A stretch of 64,000 nucleotides of DNA from Bacteroidota bacterium (GTDB lineage: Bacteria; Bacteroidota; Bacteroidia; Bacteroidales; P3), in contig JAFNAQ010000001.1 in assembly GCA_017860275.1 (NCBI GenBank), positions 186,001 to 250,000 on the forward strand, written 5' to 3'. The notes beneath the pieces were generated by a model. That model saw nothing but the letters and a program-made list of their open reading frames with translations. It was not told the origin of the DNA and did no database searches. The position numbers and the translations under genes were made by a program. How positions within the stretch are numbered: the stretch's first letter is position 1; each line of letters begins with the position of its first letter. This document shows, piece after piece, positions 43,568-52,539 of the stretch.

Positions 43568-44299
43568 TTATTTTCCTTCTGGAAGAACTTCCATTACTTC
43601 AATTTCTACTATTAGTAGTTTTCCGTCGCTCATTTCTTTTGCCATGATAAGGTCTGGTGAGATATAGAAGATATATCTACTTCCTGCGCTCATCATCTTA
43701 AATCCTTCTACTAGGAATGGCATATTCATCGATACTCCTTGTATTGTTGTAAGTACTGGTTCTTGTCCTTTTTCAAATGTGTTTTGTAGAACTTGTCCAT
43801 CAAGGTAAGAAACCTTTAGGTGAAATCTTACTCTGTCGCTATCTTTTACTGGTTTTACACCCTTTCCTTCTGCTACAACTTTGTATTGAAGTCCTGATGC
43901 TGTTGTTACAACTCCTGGAGCTGTTTTGTTTTCAGCTAAAAACTTATCGGTCTTAGGTCTGTTAACCTTAGCTTCTTTTTGTTGTTTAGCTTGCATTTCC
44001 GATTGTTTCTTCTTTTCGTTAAGCTCTTGGTACTTCATCATGATGTTTTGTAGTTGCTCTTGTTTCATTGCTCCTACTGTGTCACCCTTGTATCCTTGTT
44101 GGATAGCCTTAAGCATAATTTCTGTGTTTAGTTCAAATCCTTCTGCTTTCATTGATTGACCAATGTTTAGACCTAAGGCGTAAGATACAGAGTCTTTCAT
44201 GTCTTTTAGTTCATTTGTTTCAACTCTGTCTTTAGAACATGCTGTGAACATCATTGCAAATGCTACGAATGCTACAGCTCCTAATAATACTTTTTTCAT
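43568..44299 (-). CDS. FKBP-type peptidyl-prolyl isomerase lipoprotein (copy 2), diverged active region
   Basis: A 243-residue paralogue of copy 1 with a lipoprotein signal (MMFTACSKDRVET, Cys near residue 21), so it is membrane-anchored. The helical N-terminal domain and the TASGLQYKVVAEGKG entry to the FKBP domain are kept. The C-terminal domain differs: where copy 1 has HPDLGYGDSDS, this copy has SPDLIMAKEMSDGKLLIVEI, missing the aromatic-Gly pair usual in FKBPs, so isomerase activity may be weak and a chaperone role more likely. It lies 65 bases upstream of copy 1 on the same strand. Confidence 0.82.
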   Translation of the reverse strand: MKKVLLGAVAFVAFAMMFTACSKDRVETNELKDMKDSVSYALGLNIGQSMKAEGFELNTEIMLKAIQQGYKGDTVGAMKQEQLQNIMMKYQELNEKKKQSEMQAKQQKEAKVNRPKTDKFLAENKTAPGVVTTASGLQYKVVAEGKGVKPVKDSDRVRFHLKVSYLDGQVLQNTFEKGQEPVLTTIQGVSMNMPFLVEGFKMMSAGSRYIFYISPDLIMAKEMSDGKLLIVEIEVMEVLPEGK

Positions 44300-44434
44300 T
44301 TGATTTTATTTATTAATGTTGTTTTCTAATTCCTTTTTCTTAAAAGAAAGAGCAAAATTAGTATTTTTTTTCATATTGATACTAAATAATATCACTTTTT
44401 CAAATATTTATTTCCACTATATTTATATTTATTA

Positions 44435-44463
44435 TACTTTTGCAAACCAATCCATTTGGATTG
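44435..44463 (+). promoter_or_regulatory. -7 element and palindrome in the arginine decarboxylase leader
   Basis: TACTTTTG at 44435-44442 with no clear -33 box. Immediately downstream CAATCCA-TT-TGGATTG (44448-44463) is a perfect palindrome at the expected transcript 5' end. Confidence 0.5.
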
Positions 44464-44502
44464 ATGATTTTTTAGTAATCTAACTCATTTAGTTTTATAG
44501 TT

Positions 44503-45900
44503 ATGAAGAATAGGTATCTTGATTTAATAGACCAAACTTTTGAATTCCCACAGGAGGAGTTCTCGGTTGAAGATAATGAACTTAATTTCCACGACATACC
44601 TTTGATGGATATAATAAAGCAGTATGGAACTCCTTTAAAAATCACTTACTTGCCAAAGATTAGCACTCAGATTCAAAGAGCTAAGAGATTGTTCAATGTT
44701 GCTATTGCTAAGGTAGACTACAAGGGTACTTATAATTATTGCTACTGCACCAAGAGCTCTCACTTCTCTTTTGTTTTGGAGGAAGTTCTTGCAAATGAGG
44801 TTAATCTTGAGACATCTTCTGCCTTTGATATTAACTTAATCAATGAGTTATATGCTCAAGAAAAGTTATCAAAAGACCAATATATTATATGTAATGGTTT
44901 TAAGAGACCTCAGTATATTGAGAATATCGGAGAGCTTATTAAGGAAGGATTTACTAATGTTATTCCTATTATTGATAATAAGGAGGAGTTTGATTTAATT
45001 AATGAACATATTGAGGATGAGTGCCAAGTGGGTATTAGAATTGCATCGGAAGAAGAGCCAATGTTCGACTTCTATACCTCAAGACTTGGTATTAGATATA
45101 ATGATATTGTTGAGTTTTACAAGACTAAGATTGCAACAAATCCAAAGTTTAAGCTAAAAATGCTTCACTTCTTTATCAATACTGGTATCAAAGACTCTGC
45201 TTACTACTGGAATGAACTTCGTAAGTGTGCTAATATATATTGTGAGCTTAAGAAGGTATGTCCTGAACTTGATTCATTGAATATTGGAGGAGGTTTTCCT
45301 ATAAAGAATTCTCTTGCCTTTAGTTATGATTATGAGTATATGGCTGAGGAAATCCTTGCTCAGATAAAAGATATGTGTAACAAGCAGGATATTCAGGAGC
45401 CTAATATCTTCACTGAGTTTGGTTCTTTCACAGTCGGTGAGGCTGGTTGCATTCTTTATTCTATTATTGACCAAAAGCAACAGAATGATAGGGAGCTATG
45501 GTATATGATTGACTCAAGTTTTATTACAACTCTTCCCGACACTTGGGGAATTGGACAGAGATTTATCCTTTTACCTATTAATAAATGGGAGAATGAGTAT
45601 CAAAGAGTATTCCTTGGAGGTCTTACTTGTGATAGTCAAGACTATTATTCTGCTGAGGCTCATTCAAATGCTGTATTCTTACCTAAGTATGACAATGATG
45701 ATGATGAACCTCTGTATATTGGCTTCTTCCATACTGGTGCTTACCAAGAATCTCTTGGAGGTTATGGTGGTATTCAACACTGTCTAATTCCTCAACCTAA
45801 GCATATTATTATTGGTAGAGATGAAGAGGGCGAATGGTTTACCAAATTATTTGCCAAAGAACAAAGCCATAAATCTATGTTGAAAATTTTAGGGTACTAA
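44503..45900 (+). CDS. speA: Arginine decarboxylase, PLP fold-type III (Bacteroidota form)
   Basis: Biosynthetic decarboxylase that makes agmatine from arginine for polyamine synthesis, in the cytoplasm. The 465-residue protein is the shorter variant typical of this phylum, not the long E. coli SpeA. The PLP Lys is in YCYCTKSSH (Lys84). DSLNIGGGFPIKNSLAF, EFGSFTVGEAG and CDSQDYY (the Cys-Asp of the active site) are well conserved, as is the C-terminal GFFHTGAYQESLGGYGGIQHC. Substrate assignment relies on similarity to annotated arginine decarboxylases; a related diamine decarboxylase is possible. A short palindrome sits in the leader. Confidence 0.85.
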   Translation: MKNRYLDLIDQTFEFPQEEFSVEDNELNFHDIPLMDIIKQYGTPLKITYLPKISTQIQRAKRLFNVAIAKVDYKGTYNYCYCTKSSHFSFVLEEVLANEVNLETSSAFDINLINELYAQEKLSKDQYIICNGFKRPQYIENIGELIKEGFTNVIPIIDNKEEFDLINEHIEDECQVGIRIASEEEPMFDFYTSRLGIRYNDIVEFYKTKIATNPKFKLKMLHFFINTGIKDSAYYWNELRKCANIYCELKKVCPELDSLNIGGGFPIKNSLAFSYDYEYMAEEILAQIKDMCNKQDIQEPNIFTEFGSFTVGEAGCILYSIIDQKQQNDRELWYMIDSSFITTLPDTWGIGQRFILLPINKWENEYQRVFLGGLTCDSQDYYSAEAHSNAVFLPKYDNDDDEPLYIGFFHTGAYQESLGGYGGIQHCLIPQPKHIIIGRDEEGEWFTKLFAKEQSHKSMLKILGY

Positions 45901-45940
45901 TAAACTTTGTTAAAAGAATATTTTCTTACTTTATATTCAC

Positions 45941-45948
45941 TAATTTTG
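45941..45948 (+). promoter_or_regulatory. -7 element for aspA
   Basis: TAATTTTG, 48 bases before the aspA ATG; the -33 box is weak. Confidence 0.45.
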
Positions 45949-45996
45949 CTACTTATTTTTCTTGTGAAAAATCTAACAAAAAAACTATAATTTATA

Positions 45997-47433
45997 ATGG
46001 AAAAAATTAAATATTCTGGCAAAACCAGACAAGAAACTGACCTTTTAGGAACATTAGAGGTTCCTGTTGAGGCTCTTTATGGTGTTCAAACACTTAGAGG
46101 TATTCAAAACTTTCAAATCTCAGGACATACACAAAGTGAATTTCCAAATTTCATTAAGGGATTTGCAATCACTAAAAAAGGTGCTGCAATTGCTAATCAC
46201 AAACAAGGTCTTCTAAATGATGACCAATTTAAGGCTATATGCCAAGCTTGTGATGAGCTGCTTGCTGGTCAGCTACATGAACATTTCTTATCAGATATGA
46301 TTCAAGGTGGTGCAGGTACTACAATGAATATGAATGCTAACGAGGTTATTGCTAACAGAGCTTTAGAAATTTTAGGTAAGGCTAGAGGTCAATATGAGTT
46401 CTGCTCTCCTAATGACCATGTTAACTGCTCGCAATCAACCAACGATGCTTTCCCAACAGCTTTCCATTTTGGTCTTTATCTTGAAAGTAGAAAACTTGCT
46501 AAGAGTTTAGACCTTATTATTGATTCTTTGAATAAGAAATCTGAAGAGTTTGCTTCTGTTATAAAGATGGGTAGAACTCAACTTCAAGATGCTGTGCCTA
46601 TGACTCTTGGTCAAACATTTAAGGCTTTTGCTGATTCTCTTAAGATGGAAAGAAGAAGACTTGCACATGTTGAACAAGAATTACTTACTGTAAATATGGG
46701 CGCTACTGCTATTGGTACTGGTATTTGCTCTCAACCTGGATATAGCAAACTTTGTATTGATGCCCTAAGAGATATTACTGGATGGGATGTTAAACTAGCT
46801 GAAAATCTTATTGAGGCTACTTCCGATACATCTGTTTTGGTTGGATTCTCTTCTCAATTAAGAAGAATTGCTCTTAAGACTACAAAGATTTGTAATGACT
46901 TAAGACTTATGGGTTCTGGTCCAAGGTCAGGTATTCATGAGATTCATCTTCCAGAGATGCAACCAGGTAGCTCTATTATGCCAGGTAAGGTCAACCCTGT
47001 TATTCCAGAGGTTATGAACCAAATTTGTTTTATGGTTATTGGTAACGATACTGCAATCATGCTTGGTGCTGAGAATGGTCAATTAGAACTTAATGTTATG
47101 GAGCCTGTAATGGTTTACGCATTATTTAGATCAATTAATCTTCTTTGTAATGGTCTTGATACTCTTAGAACAAAATGTATTGACAATATTGTTGCTGATG
47201 TAGAATGTTGTACTTCTCAAGTGAAGAACTCTATTGGTATTGTAACTGCTTTAAATCCATATATTGGTTATAAAAACTCTACTAAGATTGCTAAGGAAGC
47301 ACTTGCAACGGGTAAGGGTGTTTATGAGTTAGTTCTAGAACATAATATCCTTTCTAAGGAGGACTTAGACAATATTCTTGCTCCTGAGCATATGATTGAA
47401 CCAGTTAAACTGGACATCAAGCCAATTGAATAA
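45997..47433 (+). CDS. aspA: Aspartate ammonia-lyase AspA
   Basis: Converts L-aspartate to fumarate and ammonia; in an anaerobe this feeds fumarate respiration and nitrogen supply. The 478-residue protein has the superfamily start (DLLGTLEVPVEALYGVQTLRG), QGGAGTTMNMNANEV, the substrate-binding GRTQLQDAVP segment, and the signature loop GSSIMPGKVNPVIPE with catalytic Ser at about 325-326. Compared with fumarase C, the YGVQTLRG and GAGTSMNMNANEV-like motifs favour aspartase. Length is normal and nothing looks damaged. Confidence 0.94.
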   Translation: MEKIKYSGKTRQETDLLGTLEVPVEALYGVQTLRGIQNFQISGHTQSEFPNFIKGFAITKKGAAIANHKQGLLNDDQFKAICQACDELLAGQLHEHFLSDMIQGGAGTTMNMNANEVIANRALEILGKARGQYEFCSPNDHVNCSQSTNDAFPTAFHFGLYLESRKLAKSLDLIIDSLNKKSEEFASVIKMGRTQLQDAVPMTLGQTFKAFADSLKMERRRLAHVEQELLTVNMGATAIGTGICSQPGYSKLCIDALRDITGWDVKLAENLIEATSDTSVLVGFSSQLRRIALKTTKICNDLRLMGSGPRSGIHEIHLPEMQPGSSIMPGKVNPVIPEVMNQICFMVIGNDTAIMLGAENGQLELNVMEPVMVYALFRSINLLCNGLDTLRTKCIDNIVADVECCTSQVKNSIGIVTALNPYIGYKNSTKIAKEALATGKGVYELVLEHNILSKEDLDNILAPEHMIEPVKLDIKPIE

Positions 47434-47454
47434 TCTTTTTAGATAAATATATTG

Positions 47455-47488
47455 AAGGTCTTTCTTAACAAGAGAGGCCTTTTTTTTT
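47455..47488 (+). terminator. Terminator after aspA
   Basis: AAGGTCTTTCTT / AAGAGAGGCCTT with G-T pairs and a three-base loop, then T-run. Confidence 0.75.
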
Positions 47489-47500
47489 GCAAATATTTAT

Positions 47501-47508
47501 TATCTTTG
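47501..47508 (+). promoter_or_regulatory. -7 element of smpB
   Basis: TATCTTTG, only six bases before the ATG at 47515; the -33 position carries no clean TTTG. Its closeness to the ATG suggests a leaderless or nearly leaderless message. Confidence 0.55.
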
Positions 47509-47514
47509 CAGATT

Positions 47515-47976
47515 ATGGCGAATATTGATAAACATATTATAGACATTAAGAATAAAAGGGCTGCCTTTGAATACTTTTTTGTTCAGACTTTTACTGCTGG
47601 AATGGTACTAATGGGTACTGAGATTAAGGCTATTAGAGAGGGTAAGGCTAATTTGACTGATGCTTATTGTAGTTTTTCTAATGGTGAGCTATGGGTGAAT
47701 AATCTACATATTTCCGAGTATAGATTTGGTTCTTATTATAATCATGAGGTTAAGAGAGCAAGAAAACTACTTCTCAATTCCAATGAGCTTAAGAAACTTG
47801 AGTCAAAGACTAAGGAGAAGGGATTTACTATTATCCCTACTCTGCTTTTTATTGACTCAAGAGGTTTTGCTAAGATAGAGATTGCTCTGGCTAAGGGTAA
47901 GCAATCCTTCGACAAGAGGGAGACTATTAAGCAAAAGGATAATAAGAGGGAATTGGATAGATTGTTGAAAAGATAA
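47515..47976 (+). CDS. smpB: SsrA-binding protein SmpB
   Basis: Partner of tmRNA in ribosome rescue by trans-translation. The 153-residue OB-fold protein has [34 protein letters not shown], and [25 protein letters not shown] followed by the Lys/Arg-rich C-terminal tail that enters the ribosome. The long open frame was trimmed to the ATG at 47515 because the -7 element and the aspA terminator cover the upstream part, and MANIDKHI is a normal N-terminus. No tmRNA gene is visible in the window. Confidence 0.94.
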   Translation: MANIDKHIIDIKNKRAAFEYFFVQTFTAGMVLMGTEIKAIREGKANLTDAYCSFSNGELWVNNLHISEYRFGSYYNHEVKRARKLLLNSNELKKLESKTKEKGFTIIPTLLFIDSRGFAKIEIALAKGKQSFDKRETIKQKDNKRELDRLLKR

Positions 47977-47996
47977 TTTATAAATAATAAAAATAT

Positions 47997-49961
47997 ATGA
48001 TGAAGAAAATTATTACTTCAGTATTTGCAATACTTTTTTCGGTTATTGCTTTTTCTCAAACCGTTCCTTTTGGACAAGGTTATATTATTAATGGAGAAAT
48101 TGCTGGTGAAAACAATGGTTTTGTCACTCTTAGGTCTTTCTTTAGAGATGGAAATGAGAAGGTAGACACTTGCTTTATTGAAAATGGTACATTTACCTTT
48201 AGGTCGCCTGTTGAAAATATTATACCTGCTCAGCTATCTGTCAATGGGTTAAGAGGTTTTAGAATTTATCTTGAACCATCAACTTATATTATTAAGATTA
48301 ATCCTTTGAAGGCTTCTGAAACTTCTATCAAGGGCTCTAAGTCTACTGATGATTGGTATAATGTTACTAATGCTCTAAAGGATGAGGACTATGATGTTCA
48401 TATGAGACGATTAGAAAACTGGGTTCTAAATAATCCTACAAATATTTTCTGCTCCGATGTTATTTCATCTTTCCTTTCTTATAATTGGGGTTATGATGAA
48501 TTGAATAAAACCTTAAATACTCTTCTAAAGCCTGCTTCTCAAACCTATCATTATCTTAAACTTAGAGAAAGAGAAGAGGGTTTATCTACAGTTGCAATTG
48601 GAAAGAAGGCTCCTGATTTTACTCTAGCTTCTGTTGAAGGAGGTAATATTAATTTAAGAAATCATCTAAGAGGTAAGAAGCTTCTACTTATCGACTTTTG
48701 GGCTTCTTGGTGTAAGCCTTGCAGAGAGGAAAACCCTAATGTTGTTGTTGCTTTCGAGAAGTATCAGGATAAAGGTTTTTCTGTATTGGGTGTTTCTTTG
48801 GATAAGGACAAGACTGCTTGGAAGAATGCCATTGCTAATGATAAACTTTCTTGGGCTCATGTTTCTGATTTAAAGATGTGGAATAATGAGGTTGCTAAGA
48901 AATACTTTATTAATTCAATTCCTGCAAATGTATTAGTTGATGAGAATGGAGTTATTATTGCTAGAAACCTTAAAGGAACTGACCTAATTGATAAGCTTGA
49001 AGAGCTTACTAATAGTTATGGATTTGAAATAAATGGTAATATTACTGGAATTGATGATGGTAAGGTTAAGCTAAATCTATTATTAGAGGGTGGGCAAAAA
49101 AAGACTCTTACTACTGATATTATTGATGGTAAATTCAAATTCTCTGGTGTTGTAGACTTTGTGTGCATGGGACAGATTTCTCTTCCTACTAAGAATGGAG
49201 ATATTTCTTTCTTTATGGAAAATAGTAAGATAAGTATTACTGGTACCAAGGATAATCTTGAAAATGTTTCAATCAAAGGTTCCCCACAAAACGATAATTT
49301 CTCAAGTATTGTTGAATATTGCAATAGCTCTAAAAATCCTTTACAAACATTAACTAGCGAGGTTGTTAAGAGACCTAATTCTTTCTATGCACCACTTATT
49401 ATTAGTAATTATCTTGCTCCTTATATTAGCAATATTGAACTTAAGAAAGCTGTTAATGCCTTGGATGGAGATGCAAAGAAGATGTTCCAGTATAAATTAC
49501 TTGTTGATTATGTTGCCGAGATGGAGGCAAAGGAAAAGGTTGGTGAGAAGGCTATTGACTTTGTACTTCCTGATGTTAATGGTGTAGATGTAAGTATGCT
49601 TGAATTTATTAAGACTAAGAAATATGTACTTATTGATTTCTGGGCTTCTTGGTGTGTTCCTTGCAGAAACGAGAGCAAATATCTAACTCAGGCTTATCAA
49701 AAATTCAATAAGCATGGTTTCGATATACTTGGAGTTTCTTTAGATAAATACAGAGATAATTGGCTTAAGGGTATTAGTGAAGATGGACTTATTTGGACAA
49801 ATGTATCTGACCTAAAACAATGGAATAGTGTTGTTGTAAAACTTTATAAGTTAGAGTCCATTCCTCAAAATATTTTAGTAGACAGCCAAGGAAATATCAT
49901 TGCTCGTAACCTTAGAGGAGATAATTTAATATCAACTCTTAATGAACTTTTTGCTAAATAA
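47997..49961 (+). CDS. Tandem-duplicated TlpA-like thiol-disulfide protein (two DUF4369-like/thioredoxin units)
   Basis: A 654-residue exported protein (signal peptide ending AFSQ). It consists of two copies of one architecture: a beta-rich DUF4369-like domain (about residues 25-100 and about 340-415), a linker, and a TlpA/AhpC-type thioredoxin domain. The redox motifs are Cys239-Lys-Pro-Cys242 in DFWASWCKPCREE and Cys553-Val-Pro-Cys556 in DFWASWCVPCRNE. Both are followed by LGVSLDK and (S/N)IPxN, including the cis-Pro. It probably reduces or exchanges disulfides in the periplasm. The stop overlaps the next ATG (TAATG). Confidence 0.88.
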   Translation: MMKKIITSVFAILFSVIAFSQTVPFGQGYIINGEIAGENNGFVTLRSFFRDGNEKVDTCFIENGTFTFRSPVENIIPAQLSVNGLRGFRIYLEPSTYIIKINPLKASETSIKGSKSTDDWYNVTNALKDEDYDVHMRRLENWVLNNPTNIFCSDVISSFLSYNWGYDELNKTLNTLLKPASQTYHYLKLREREEGLSTVAIGKKAPDFTLASVEGGNINLRNHLRGKKLLLIDFWASWCKPCREENPNVVVAFEKYQDKGFSVLGVSLDKDKTAWKNAIANDKLSWAHVSDLKMWNNEVAKKYFINSIPANVLVDENGVIIARNLKGTDLIDKLEELTNSYGFEINGNITGIDDGKVKLNLLLEGGQKKTLTTDIIDGKFKFSGVVDFVCMGQISLPTKNGDISFFMENSKISITGTKDNLENVSIKGSPQNDNFSSIVEYCNSSKNPLQTLTSEVVKRPNSFYAPLIISNYLAPYISNIELKKAVNALDGDAKKMFQYKLLVDYVAEMEAKEKVGEKAIDFVLPDVNGVDVSMLEFIKTKKYVLIDFWASWCVPCRNESKYLTQAYQKFNKHGFDILGVSLDKYRDNWLKGISEDGLIWTNVSDLKQWNSVVVKLYKLESIPQNILVDSQGNIIARNLRGDNLISTLNELFAK

Positions 49962-50869
49962 TGAAACAGAGCTTAAATCCATTAGAAGAAATTAAAAAAC
50001 ATTCCGTTGGGAGAGTAATACTACAGTATTCTATGATTACCTTTGGTATATTAATATATACCTTCGGCTGGTCGGTCTTTCTTATCCCTCAAAAAATTGT
50101 TGGTGGTGGAGTTGTCGGAATTTCTTCCATTATTTATCTTGCTACCGATATTCCTGTTGGGGTAATTAACTTTGCCATTAATCTTGTGCTTTTTGCTATT
50201 GGTGTTAAGATTCTTGGTGCAAAGTTTGGGATAAGTACAATATTTGGTATTGTTGTATCTTCATTTGCCTTTATTTTTTACCAACAGATAATTCATATTG
50301 ATCAATTTATCGATGCCACCCAATTTGAACCTTTTATGTGTGCAATTATTGGGGCTGGTCTTGCAGGTGTTGGGATTGGTATAGCTTTTATTAATGGAGG
50401 GAATTCTGGTGGAACAGATATTATTGCTCTAATCTATACTAAATATCATAATGTTAGCCCTGGAACTGTAATTCTCTTTATTGATATATTCATCATTGCT
50501 TCTTCAATTATCGTTCCTGGCTCTAAGATTGAGAATATTGTTTATGGTTATGTTGTTATGGGAGTATTCTCCTATACCCTAGACCTAATGATTGAGGGAA
50601 ATAAGCAAGCATATCAGATTATGGTTTTTTCTAAGATGAATGATAAGATTGCTGATGCCATAGGTAACGAGGTTGGAAGAGGTGTAACACTTCTTAATGG
50701 ATGGGGTTGGTACTCTAAAGCAGACCAAAAGGTTCTTATGGTTATTGCAAGAAAGACAGATAAGGTTAAGATTATGAGTGTTATTAAGGATACTGACCCT
50801 AATGCCTTTATCTCTATTGCTAAGACCCAAGGTGTGTTTGGAAAGAATTTTGATACACTTAGAATCTAA
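49961..50869 (+). CDS. YitT-family membrane protein (DUF161/DUF2179)
   Basis: A 302-residue protein with five or six hydrophobic segments in the first 215 residues and a C-terminal cytoplasmic domain of about 85 residues (TLLNGWGWYSKADQKVLMVIARKTD), typical of the YitT family (PF02588 plus DUF2179). Motifs VGGGVVGISSIIY and NGGNSGGTDIIALI are the repeated Gly-rich membrane segments. The substrate is unknown. Translation is coupled to the TlpA-like protein by a TAATG overlap. Confidence 0.87.
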   Translation: MKQSLNPLEEIKKHSVGRVILQYSMITFGILIYTFGWSVFLIPQKIVGGGVVGISSIIYLATDIPVGVINFAINLVLFAIGVKILGAKFGISTIFGIVVSSFAFIFYQQIIHIDQFIDATQFEPFMCAIIGAGLAGVGIGIAFINGGNSGGTDIIALIYTKYHNVSPGTVILFIDIFIIASSIIVPGSKIENIVYGYVVMGVFSYTLDLMIEGNKQAYQIMVFSKMNDKIADAIGNEVGRGVTLLNGWGWYSKADQKVLMVIARKTDKVKIMSVIKDTDPNAFISIAKTQGVFGKNFDTLRI

Positions 50870-50890
50870 TTAATAGAATCAAAAGGTATT

Positions 50891-52537
50891 ATGCACAATA
50901 AACTTTCAATCTTTTGGAATTATCTATTTCTTATATTTCTTTTTTCTTTAGGCCTAACCTCTTGTAAGGAAGAAGATAAGATTAATAAGGATAAGATTTT
51001 TCGTTATAATGAGAGTGCAAATATATCCTCACTTGACCCTGCTTTTGCTAAAGACCAAGCAATGATATGGGCAAACGCTCAATTATTCAATGGGCTTGTA
51101 CAGCTCGACTCTAATTTAAATATTCAACCCTCAATTGCCAAGAGTTGGACAATTACAAATGAGGGAAAGACCTATACTTTTATTATTAGAGATGATGTTT
51201 TCTTCCACACCCACCCTTTGTTTAAGGGAAAGAGAAGGGTTGTGGCTAAAGATTTCGTTTATAGTTTCAATAGGATAGTCGATGAAAAGACTGCCTCTCC
51301 CGGGGCTTGGATTTTTAATATAGTTAGTAAGGAAAATAATAAATATTCTTTTCTTTCTCCAAATGATTCAACCCTAATAATTAACCTTAAGACAGCCTTC
51401 TCCCCTTTTCTTGGGCTCTTATCAATGCCTTATGCCTCTGTTGTACCTAGGGAGATTGTTGAACATTATGGACAGGACTTTAGAAAGAACCCAATCGGTA
51501 CTGGTCCCTTCTATTTCAAAATGTGGAAAGAAGGTGTAAAGCTTGTACTTAGGAAGAATACTAACTATTTTGAGAAAGACTCCAAGGGCAATAGGCTCCC
51601 TTATCTTGAGGCTGTATCTATTAGCTTTATTGTGGATAAGCAATCTGTATTCCTAGAGTTTATCAAGGGTAATATTGATTTTATTTCTGGTATTGACCCT
51701 AACTATAAGGATGAAGTTCTTACAAGAAGTGGTGCTCTTCAAGAAAAATATAGGGATAGGATTAGGTTAATTACTCAACCATATCTAAACACTGAATATC
51801 TTGGTTTCTTGGTAGACAAGGATGTATCACCAAAGGACAACCCTCTTCTAAATAAGAATATACGCCGAGCAATAAACTATGGTTTCGATAGGAAAAAGAT
51901 GATTAAGTACCTTAGAAACAATATTGGACTTGCTGGTGAATATGGTATTATTCCAAAGGGACTTGCTGGTTTTGACACTAATGTAGAAAATAAATTCTCC
52001 TATAATCCAATTAAAGCAAAGCAATTACTCTCTGAGGCAGGTTACCCAAATGGTAAGGGACTACCTCCCATTACCCTTCAAACAACCTCGACCTATCTTG
52101 ACCTTTGCAAGTATATTCAAGGACAATTAAATCTATTAGGTCTGGATATTAGAGTAGATGTAAATCCACCAGGAGCTTTAAGGGAGCAGATTGCACAGAG
52201 TAAGTCTAAATGGTTTAGAGGCTCTTGGATTGCAGACTACCCAGATGCAGAAAACTATCTTTCCCTTTTCTATTCTCCAAACTTCTGCCCAAAGGGTCCC
52301 AACTATACACATTTCTCTAATAAGGATTATGATAATCTCTACGAACTTTCTCAGAAAGAGACATCTGTCGAAAAGAGGACAGAATACTACAAGAGGATGA
52401 ACCAAATAATAATTGAAGAAGCCCCAATAGTAGTTCTATACTACGACCAAGTCCTACGCTTCACCCAAAAGAACATTAAAGGACTATCCTCCAACCCAAT
52501 GAACCTCCTAATCCTTAAAACCGTAAGGAAGGATTAA
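50891..52537 (+). CDS. Solute-binding lipoprotein of peptide ABC transporter type (SBP_bac_5)
   Basis: A 548-residue lipoprotein: signal peptide ending GLTSC (Cys near residue 25). The body has the family-5 binding-protein layout with NESANISSLDPAFAKDQAM, LAKSWTITNEGKTYTFIIRD, NPIGTGPFYFKMW, NIRRAINYGFDRKKMI and WIADYPDAENYLSLFYSP. It should bind oligopeptides or a similar ligand. No permease or ATPase genes are adjacent, so it either uses distant ones or acts differently. It starts 21 bases after the YitT-like gene and ends two bases from the convergent Fic gene. Confidence 0.88.
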   Translation: MHNKLSIFWNYLFLIFLFSLGLTSCKEEDKINKDKIFRYNESANISSLDPAFAKDQAMIWANAQLFNGLVQLDSNLNIQPSIAKSWTITNEGKTYTFIIRDDVFFHTHPLFKGKRRVVAKDFVYSFNRIVDEKTASPGAWIFNIVSKENNKYSFLSPNDSTLIINLKTAFSPFLGLLSMPYASVVPREIVEHYGQDFRKNPIGTGPFYFKMWKEGVKLVLRKNTNYFEKDSKGNRLPYLEAVSISFIVDKQSVFLEFIKGNIDFISGIDPNYKDEVLTRSGALQEKYRDRIRLITQPYLNTEYLGFLVDKDVSPKDNPLLNKNIRRAINYGFDRKKMIKYLRNNIGLAGEYGIIPKGLAGFDTNVENKFSYNPIKAKQLLSEAGYPNGKGLPPITLQTTSTYLDLCKYIQGQLNLLGLDIRVDVNPPGALREQIAQSKSKWFRGSWIADYPDAENYLSLFYSPNFCPKGPNYTHFSNKDYDNLYELSQKETSVEKRTEYYKRMNQIIIEEAPIVVLYYDQVLRFTQKNIKGLSSNPMNLLILKTVRKD

Positions 52538-52539
52538 AT

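Noticed and set aside
45509-45787. 92-codon shifted frame inside the arginine decarboxylase gene
   Set aside because: A same-strand shadow; the decarboxylase frame is intact and conserved across this stretch.
47400-48000. tmRNA gene next to smpB
   Set aside because: No tRNA-like ends or tag-coding stretch found in the flanking sequence; the gaps are too short.
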